The position numbers were made by a program, and so were the translations under genes. A DNA stretch of 64,000 nucleotides, from NCBI GenBank assembly GCA_004431415.1, contig QPMI01000545.1, positions 186,001 to 250,000 of the forward strand, read 5' to 3'. This document shows, piece after piece, positions 57,335 through 64,000 of the stretch. Every line of letters begins with the position of its first letter. The stretch's first letter is position 1. This DNA is from Cyanophora paradoxa. Taxonomy: Eukaryota > Glaucocystophyceae > Cyanophorales > Cyanophoraceae. The notes beneath the pieces are model-generated. The model was not told where the DNA came from. It did no database searches and saw only the letters and a list, made by a program, of their open reading frames with translations.

Positions 57335-57439
57335 CGTCTCTTGGTCAGACTACTTCTGTCCCAGGTCTTTGGAATCTTAATATAAATTTTCCCGGGACCC
57401 GGGACAGGCTTGGTCGGACTCACCGTAGCTTGGTGTAGC
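57335..57439. other. Right flank of the virus-like module
   Basis: 105 bp between the hairpin and the 3' end of the next host gene. It contains CTTGGTCAGAC/CTTGGTCGGAC near-repeats (57341, 57408) and CCCGGGACCCGGGACAG. No coding sequence. Confidence 0.4.
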
Positions 57440-60400
57440 TCAGGCCCAGGCCGGGTAGGCGAGTCTGTAATGAATCAGACCGCGCAGGATTTGGTTGAGC
57501 TGCTCGGTGCAGGGGGCGGGAAGGCGAGGCCGCGGAGGCCATAGAGACGTAGCGGAAGGGGTGGGGAGGCGGCCCCTGTTATCCCACATGGCGTCCACTA
57601 TGGCGTTGTGGACCACTTGCTCTGGGAGGGCGGGACGGGCCTGCGCGCACCGTTTCAGGCCCTCAGCAGCCCTCGAAGATGTTGGAGTTGGCGTGCACCA
57701 GCGGGAGGGAGGGCTGGACGGCGGCGGCGAGCCCGGGCCGAGCCCTGGGTGGCGAGGGCCTGCGAGGGCGCCGGCTCCAGCTCCATCTCGAACATACCGC
57801 CCTCGACGTCGACGGTCACGGGCGGCGAGGCCGGGATCGCGCCGGCCTGCTGCGTGGCGGGGACCTGAGCCGAGAAGTTCTCGAGCCGCCACTCGCGGCA
57901 GCCCTGGCACTCACCTGGACGAAGACGGTGCGGTTGGCGACGGGCGGCGTCGGCAGGGCCTGCGCGGGGCGTCACTCACAGAAGCCGAAGGCGCCGGCCT
58001 TGTGGGGCGGGGCGTCGGGGTCGCGGGCGTGCTATAGGCCTCCGAGCCCTCCGATTCAGAGTCACTCACCGGGCTGAGAGGGTGGGGTGAGAAGAGGCCG
58101 AGGCGGGCCTTCTTGGCGGGCAGGAGGTGGGAGCCGTTGAGGGCGCAATCGGCGCCGTGGGCGCACCTCTCTCCGTAGGTGGGCAGAGGGCCGGGGGCGA
58201 GGGCGCCGGAGCCAAGGGCGCCGGAGCCGAGGACGCCGGGGCTGGAGGAGCGGTGAGAGGGGCCGAGGAGGAGAGGAAGGGGAAGGCGCGGGCACCGGCG
58301 CCGGGACGAGGCCCTCCTCCAGCAGCCGCATCTGCGCCTCCTTCGCCTTCTCGTCGATGCGGGCCTCGAACGTCGCCCAGTTGAAGCCGACGGCGTCCGC
58401 CTCCGCCAGCTCGGGGAGGCCGTGCTCGTCGAACGCCAGCGCGGGCCGCCCGCTGAAGCCGAACGGGGCGGGGGCGAGAGCGCGTTGTCCCCGACGCCCC
58501 AGACGGCGCTGAACGCCGCATCGTCCCAGCGCGCCTCCGCCTCCGCCTGGCCCTCGTCCCTTGCCTCGTCCACCTCCTTGGCGGAGAGCGACCCGATCTT
58601 GATGATGGAGGCCTGGATCAGCACAAACTCGCGCTGGAAGAATTGGACGAGCGGGATGGTAACTGCGGGAGAGGGGTGAGCGGGAGAGCGCGGGGCGCAG
58701 GCCAAGGGCGGGGCGCAGGCCAAGGGCGGGGCGGACGCACATTCGATGCCGTAGGCCACCTCCTTGATGTAGCGGCCCCGGCGGCCGATCTCCTTGGCCA
58801 GCATGCTGCACTCCTTGCGCGCCGGGTGGCCGTGGCCCCACTCCATGGCGATCATCGCCTTCGCCAGACGGACGCCCTCGATGTGCCACTCGTCCATCAG
58901 CGCCTCCAGCTTGGCGCAGATGCGCATCCAGAAGAAGACGCGCTTGAGCTTGTCGCGGTCGAATTCGGCGTCGCCGCTCTTGCTGCCCCAGTCGCGCAGG
59001 TCCGTCTCCTCCGCCTTCTTCACCTTCTCGTACCAGCACTTGATCTTCTCCGCCTGGCGCTGGAACTCGTCCGCCCGCGCCGTGAGAACGTCCGACTCCT
59101 CCTGCGCTCCGAGGGCCCGGGGTCAGGGAGGAGAGGCGGGCTAAGCGGGGCGGCGGCGGACCGTGTGCGAGAGCTCGCCGACGATCACGGAGATGGCCGC
59201 CGAGAGGATCTCACGGGCGCGGGCCGGCCCGTTTGGGTGGCCCTCGCGCAGAACCTCCTCCAGCTTCAGCACGGCCGTCCGCGCGAGATCGCGGTGGCGC
59301 TGGCGGGTCTCGTCGCTCCGGCCCTGATCCACGAGAAGCTGGAGCTGGGGCCGCATGCCGGAGTCGCAGACGCTGGCGTACTTCAGAAGGGCCGCGCAGG
59401 AGAGCACCTTCTGCACGCTGACCAGCCAGTACGCGTAGCCCAGCGGGCTCTCCGCGCTCGGGTTCTCCCCGACCTGCGGACGCGACCTTAGCGCGCGCAG
59501 GGGCAGGGGAAAGGGGAAAGGGCGGGCTCTCGCGCACGTAAATGTCATCGGCGCAGGAGAGGAACATGTGATCAACGACGTCGAAGAAGCCGCCGGACGG
59601 GAGCGTGCCGACGCCGTGGTACGCGCCTTGGATGGTCTCGCCGGCGCAGATGCCGGCCTGGACGGTGACGGTGTACTGCGAGGCCGGCGGCCCCTCCTTC
59701 ACGTAGACGAAGTTGAGGTCGTACTTCTTGGCGTACGTCGGGTTGATGCGCTTGGTGACGATGACGTAATCGCACCGAACGCCGAGGCCGACGGGCTGGC
59801 CTTCTCCTTCTCCGTCACCGACGCCAGGCACTGATCCCGCGCGATCAAGAGCTGCAGCGGCCCGCGCGTGAGCAAGCGCGGGCACGCGAGCGCAGGGAAG
59901 GGCCCTCACCCCGTGGGCGCCGCCGCTGCCGGATTTGAGGTCCGCGAGGAACTCCTTCTGCTCCGGAGTGCCGGAGAAGATCGCGCGCGGATGGAAATCG
60001 CGATGGAGCGCGATGCTGTTGAAGCAGCCCGCCGCCGCATTGTCGGACATCAGCAACAGCGCCACATCGCCGTGCGTGAAGCCGTACTTCGCCTTCACAT
60101 GCTCCGGCAGCTCGTGAATGCTGTAAGGCACGATCTGCGCGCGGGGCACGCGAGCCGGGGCATGTGAGCCGGGCCGAAGCGGTGCGGGCGAAACCGCGAA
60201 CCTCGTTGAACTTATTCACCGGCGTGAACTGGCCCTTGGTCTTCAAGCGCTTCGGGTGGCCGTCCGTGTTCTGGATCTTCTTCAGCCCGCCGAACGGCTC
60301 GAAGCGCGGCACGCCGGCCGAGTTGAACACGCTATCGCAGGTCATCGCGTTGAGCGCCTCCTCCGCCGACAGGCTGCCGAGATCGCGGGCTATGCTGTCC

Positions 60401-60453
60401 TGCTCGCCGGGCTGCTGCTGCTTCGCGCACGAGCGGAAGGTCGCCGCCTGCAT
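57440..60453 (-). CDS. Unrecognised multi-exon protein
   Basis: The start at 60453 gives MQAATFRSCAKQQQPGEQDS, then EEALNAMTCDSVFNSAGV and HPKRLKTKGQFTPVNKFNEV. After an intron, IVPYSIHELPEHVKAKYGFT and HGDVALLLMSDNAAAGCFNS follow, then YVIVTKRINPTYAKKYDLNF and YTVTVQAGICAGETIQGAYH. Later exons have GENPSAESPLGYAYWLVSVQ, DKLKRVFFWMRICAKLEAL, WGHGHPARKECSMLAKEIGR and VTIPLVQFFQREFVLIQASI. A motif near 58320-58450 (AVGFNWATFEARIDEKAKEA) is shared with the neighbouring gene. The C-terminal part has CQGCREWRLENFSA, reminiscent of a CW-type zinc finger start but without a visible full Cys set, and ends LNQILRGLIHYRLAYPAWA at 57440. Introns are host-type. Around 59760-59790 the frame seems to slip by one base with no obvious intron. 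No function can be assigned. Confidence 0.6.
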
Positions 60454-60758
60454 CGCGAGTGTTACTGCCCGCGATGTCTCAACGGATTCCGTTCAACGTC
60501 GTACCCCCGCTGGCTTGTTCCCTCCCCAACTCGCGAAGACTCAGACTTGAAGCCCGCTTCCCCCCCCCTCAAAATGCGTACCCCCCTTGGGCTCGAACCC
60601 CGGTCGGTTTCTCGCTTTTTTTTGACTGCCCAGTCCGGCGATGCAATGCAGGCCGCTCGTTCAAATCGGCTGGGAACTTGGCGCCAGAACCTTCGCAGCG
60701 CGCGCAGCACTCCCAGCAGAGCGCGCGCAGCACCGGCGGCAGCATCGGCGGCAGCAGC
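60454..60758. promoter_or_regulatory. Divergent promoter region between two motif-sharing genes
   Basis: A 305-bp interval with both starts facing outward. It contains two CGTACCCCC words (60499, 60579), a CTCGAACCCCGG element and a T-rich stretch CGCTTTTTTTTGACTG near 60613. A tRNA was considered and rejected. CAGCAC-type triplets precede the ATG at 60759. Confidence 0.45.
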
Positions 60759-63613
60759 ATGTCTCGGCTCGCGCTCCCTCCGGAGATCCCGGCTAAGCTG
60801 GCGAAGAACACGCTGTACGACGTTCTCTGCGTCGGCGACAGCTTCGGCGTCGATTGGACGGTTTTCGAGGCCGGCATCAGCGACCAGGCGAAGGAGGCGC
60901 AGGCGCGTGCGCTGGAGGATGGCATGCAGTTCAGCCCGAGCAGCAAGGATGTGCTGCGCAAGACCGAGCTGGCCGAGCGCAAGCGCAAGCTCGCCGCGGC
61001 GCGGACTTTGAACGCCGAGGGTGCCCCCGGCCCGTCGGTGCAGTTCTCCATCGACTCCGTCCTGTCGCGGCTGCGGCTCGCGGAGGTGCTCGCTGCCTCT
61101 TTCTCCCTCACGCGCCCGGCTCGCAGCGGCTGAGGCGCCGCCGCGCTCGCAGGACGCGGACGTGCGGGCGATGCACGCGGCGCTGAACATGACGGAGGAG
61201 AACTTCGACACGCCGAGCAAGCCGAAGCCCGGGCGCGATTCCGACGCCCGCCGGCTGTTCGCGGCGCAGCGCCTGCGGCTGCTCATGGGCGCCGTGCCCC
61301 GGCACATCGCCAAGGGCGAGTGGCGCACGATTGGCCTGCTGGCGGGCCCGGAGGAGTTCTACTTCAACCGCATGGCGGAGGCGGCCCCGCACCTGCTCTG
61401 GCTGCTGGTGCTCAGCTCGGACCCGGCCTACACGCCCGAGGTGCGCCCCCGGCCGCCCGTGCAGCCGCGGCCGCCCTCCCCGCCGACCCCCGCCGGCCCG
61501 CAGAGGCTGGCGAAGGGCATCATGGGCGTCGAGGCGCGCTGCATCATGCGGAACAGCCGCGCGTTCATCACGCGCCACGAGAGCTCGGCGGTCTGGGGCG
61601 AGCGGCCGGACACCGGCGTCCTCACCGACGCCTACGCCATCCGCATCGTGCTGGAGGCGGCCTGCCGGACGTGCCGGGACCGCCACGGGCGCCAGGGCAT
61701 CTGCGCCTTCGACCTGGTTCCTGAGTTCGAGGTGCCCGGCGTCACCATCGGCGACCGCGTGCAGGTGCGCCGTTTCTATTTGGATGCTATTTAGATGCTA
61801 TTTAGACTATTTAGATGCCATTTAAACCCCCTCGCAGGTCATCCGCCGGTGCTCGATGCCGGACTCGCACGGGCGGCCCATGATCCACGGCGCCGTGAAG
61901 TACGTGGTGCCGCGGCGCACCCTCGCCCTCACCTTCTTCGTCCCCGTCTTCGACAAGGCGGCCGCCGCCGCCGCCGCCGCCGCCTCCCGCCCCGCCCCAT
62001 GCTCGCGGCCGCGGAGTCCTCGGATTCCGACTCGGATTCCGAGGCGGAGCGCGAGGCCGAGGCCGCCGCCGCGGCCCGGGCGCTGGACTTCACGGAGGAG
62101 GAGCTGGAGCGGGCGCGGAGCCTGCCGCGCGCCGGCCAGGCGATGGCCGCGGCCTTCCAGGCGGCGATCGGCGAGGCGACGGCCTCCGCCTCGGGCGCCC
62201 GGGCCGGCGGCAGCATGATCACGGCGGAGGGCCTCGCGCGCGCCATGCGCGTGGCCCAGGCCCAGGCCCAGGCGAAGGGCAAGGGCAAGGGCAAGGCCGC
62301 CTACATCGACCTGCGGTTCGAGGAGGAGGAGGCGGGTGCCCCGGCGGCGCGGCGCGATCTCGGCGAGGAGATGGAGGCGGCGGCCCCCAAGGCGGCCGGT
62401 GCGCCCTCCCCGCCCCTAATTTCTGAGCCTAGGGCGTTCCAGAGGCGCAAAGGAATGACCCTGCCCACAGAGGAGGAGCTGGAGGCCGAGCGCGAGATGG
62501 AGATGGAGGCCGCGCTGGCGGCGGCGGCGGACGCGAAGGCCTCGCGCGAGCTGGAGGTGGCGGAGGAGTACGCGATGGAGCTGGAGCGCGAGCGCGAGCG
62601 CGAGGGCGAGCCCGATGCGGAGCTGGCGGCGACGGTGGAGGCGGGGGCGGGGGACACCTTCGAGCCCGAGCCCCCGTCGACGAGTTCTACCCCCTCCCGC
62701 CCTCCCCTCCCTCGACGGCGCCCCGCCGCCGCCCATCGAGGAGTTCTCGGACGACGAGCCCGGCGACGCCGGCCCCAGGCCGCCCCTCGTCTCCCCCGCC
62801 GCCCGCCGCCCCCGTGCCCCCCGCCAGCCCCGCCGCCTCCGACGTCTCCTGGCGCCCGAGCGGCAACCCCTCGGCCTTCAGTCCCTTCCGCCCCTCGCAG
62901 CCCTCGCAGCGCCCGCCGCCCTCCGTCCAGGGTACCCCCTCGCCCGCCCCATCCCCTCGCCGCCGCGGGGCACGCCCGTCGCCACGCCCGCCTCCTCCCT
63001 CGGCCACATGCCCCCTCCGCCCCTCCGGCCCCCGCGCCGGCCGCCTCTCCCGCCGGGCCCAGCAGCGGCGCGAGCGCGAGCGGCAGCTGCTGCGCGATCA
63101 GCGGGCGGAGGCGGAGGCGGACCACGACGACGGCCAGGCGTCGGAGGTGCCCCGGCGGCGCGGCGCGATCTCGGCGAGGAGATGGAGGCGGCGGCCCCCA
63201 AGGCGGCCGGTGCGCCCTCCCCGCCCCTAATTTCTGAGCCTAGGGCGTTCCAGAGGCGCAAAGGAATGACCCTGCCCACAGAGGAGGAGCTGGAGGCCGA
63301 GCGCGAGATGGAGATGGAGGCCGCGCTGGCGGCGGCGGCGGACGCGAAGGCCTCGCGCGAGCTGGAGGTGGCGGAGGAGTACGCGATGGAGCTGGAGCGC
63401 GAGCGCGAGCGCGAGGGCGAGCCCGATGCGGAGCTGGCGGCGACGGTGGAGGCGGGGGCGGGGGACACCTTCGAGCCCGAGCCCCCCGTCGACGAGTTCT
63501 ACCCCCTCCCGCCCTCCCCCTCCCTCGACGGCGCCCCGCCGCCGCCCATCGAGGAGTTCTCGGACGACGAGCCCGGCGACGCCGGCCCCAGGCCGCCCCT
63601 CAAGAAATTCTAA
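60759..63613 (+). CDS. Unrecognised protein with acidic/coiled-coil C-terminus, 3' end rearranged
   Basis: The start at 60759 gives MSRLALPPEIPAKLAKNTLY, then FGVDWTVFEAGISDQAKEAQ, the motif shared with the divergent neighbour. Frame-keeping introns join DADVRAMHAALNMTEENFDT, LLMGAVPRHIAKGEWRTIGL, AEAAPHLLWLLVLSSDPAYT, GIMGVEARCIMRNSRAFITR, FDLVPEFEVPGVTIGDRVQ and HGAVKYVVPRRTLALTFFVP. The second half is low complexity: AESSDSDSDSEAEREAE, an Ala-rich part, AQAQAKGKGKGKAAYIDLRF, then a charged helix (LTEEELEAEREMEMEAAL-like). From 63146 a 453-bp segment repeats 62335-62787 almost exactly. It is joined to viral flank sequence at about 63600, which supplies the last codons (KKF) and the stop at 63611-63613. 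The natural 3' end is therefore unknown. Repeat copies differ by single C residues, so reading frames after 62670 are unreliable. Confidence 0.6.
62335..63598 (+). repeat. 453-bp near-exact direct duplication within one gene
   Basis: 62335-62787 and 63146-63599 align at an offset of 811 (812 to 813 toward the end). The only differences seen are two one-base gains of C in the second copy (CCCCCC versus CCCCC before GTCGAC, and CCCCC versus CCCC before TCCCTCG). Copy 2 starts at GGTGCCCC, a donor-like word also present at the same point in copy 1. Confidence 0.9.
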
Positions 63614-64000
63614 ACGCTACTGCGAGACCAAGTCATGCATACCGATACAGATTGCGAGACTTGCGAGAACTTGCAACAGGGGAGCGCGGCGTGGCACGCG
63701 GCGCGCCGCGAAAAGCTAACTGCCTCGAACTTTGCGGCTGCGTGCGGCATAAATCCCTGGAAATCCAGGGCCCGCCTCTGGGCGGAGCTAAGCGGCATAG
63801 CGGAGGAAAACAACTTCGACAACCCTGCGCTAACCTACGGGCATGACTATGAGCCCCTCGCGGTCTCTCTCTACAAAACGTCGAACAACAACGTGGACGT
63901 GCAACATACTGGATTGCACGAACATAAGGAACTGCCCTTCCTGGCGGGCAGCCCGGACGGGCTGATTGGAAGCGATCGTATACTTGAAATAAAATGCCCC
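63600..64000 (+). CDS. YqaJ-type viral exonuclease, copy 2, open frame cut by window end
   Basis: 63600-64000 repeats 56587-56986 essentially base for base, with one extra G at 63840-63841. The ATG is at 63635. With GGG the frame runs without interruption from QGSAAWHAARREKLTASNFA through LTYGHDYEPLAVSL and the catalytic SPDGLIG and LEIKCP to the last base of the window, so this copy may be functional. The 48 bases upstream of the ATG are the same as in copy 1, but the divergent virus-like ORF is missing and is replaced by duplicated host-gene sequence. The rest of the gene lies outside the window. Confidence 0.88.

Noticed and set aside
57640-57975. CW-type zinc finger in the unknown gene (CQGCREWR)
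   Set aside because: The second Cys pair and the conserved spacing of the CW fold cannot be found downstream, so it is mentioned only as a resemblance.
60580-60640. Possible tRNA: CTCGAACCCCGG and GTTCAAATC look like T-arm sequences
   Set aside because: Neither is flanked by five-base T stems or a matching acceptor stem, and no anticodon arm can be folded at the right distance.
1-64000. Bacterial or archaeal origin, operons, CRISPR array
   Set aside because: Spliceosomal introns interrupt nearly every recognised gene, the protein families are eukaryotic types, and no regularly spaced identical repeats with unique spacers are present.

Overview
This is nuclear DNA of a very GC-rich microbial eukaryote. 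Genes are broken by short spliceosomal introns (mostly about 45-180 bp, typically opening GTGCGC or GTACCCC and ending CAG, often with CTGAC shortly upstream). They lie on both strands at high density, and ribosome-binding sites and operons are absent. The gene set fits a flagellated protist, probably an alga: a SHIPPO-repeat axonemal-type protein, a soluble-type adenylyl cyclase, a membrane hybrid histidine kinase, a proton:phosphate symporter, a HECT ubiquitin ligase and a eukaryotic-type pantothenate kinase. I cannot name the lineage from this window.

Layout: 1-2.0 kb repeat-rich non-coding DNA; 2.0-4.5 kb (-) tRNA dimethylallyltransferase; 5.5-10.7 kb (+) double-ubiquitin-like HECT E3 ligase; 10.9-19.0 kb (-) soluble adenylyl cyclase; 19.6-22.3 kb (+) phosphate transporter; 22.6-23.7 kb small intronless ORFs of lower GC; 24.0-33.4 kb (-) hybrid histidine kinase; 33.7-35.2 kb (-) unknown membrane protein; 35.6-39.9 kb (+) leucine-rich-repeat protein; 39.9-42.3 kb AT-richer non-coding DNA with inverted repeats; 42.3-43.4 kb (+) unknown; 43.8-45.3 kb (-) SHIPPO-repeat protein; 45.4-47.0 kb (+) Mut7-C ribonuclease-fold protein; 47.4-51.0 kb (+) armadillo-repeat protein; 51.3-52.6 kb (-) taspase-like Ntn hydrolase; 52.8-54.9 kb (+) pantothenate kinase; 55.1-57.3 kb a compact intronless virus-like module; 57.4-60.5 kb (-) and 60.8-63.6 kb (+) two unrecognised host genes that share a motif; 63.6-64.0 kb a second copy of the viral exonuclease, cut by the window end.

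The most unusual part is the right end. A YqaJ-type exonuclease gene occurs twice, 7,013 bp apart. The first copy lacks one G and is frameshifted; the second is open to the window edge. The second copy is fused directly to a duplicated piece of the neighbouring host gene, whose stop codon comes from the viral flank. The first copy sits about 50 bp from a divergent, broken, intronless ORF and is followed immediately by a strong hairpin. Because the copies differ in homopolymer length, consensus error and real decay must be separated before drawing conclusions.

Otherwise the host genes form no evident pathway cluster. Several pairs share short divergent promoter regions (SHIPPO/Mut7-C 112 bp; taspase/pantothenate kinase 198 bp). 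Exon borders are read by eye, so spans are reliable at recognised ends and approximate inside.
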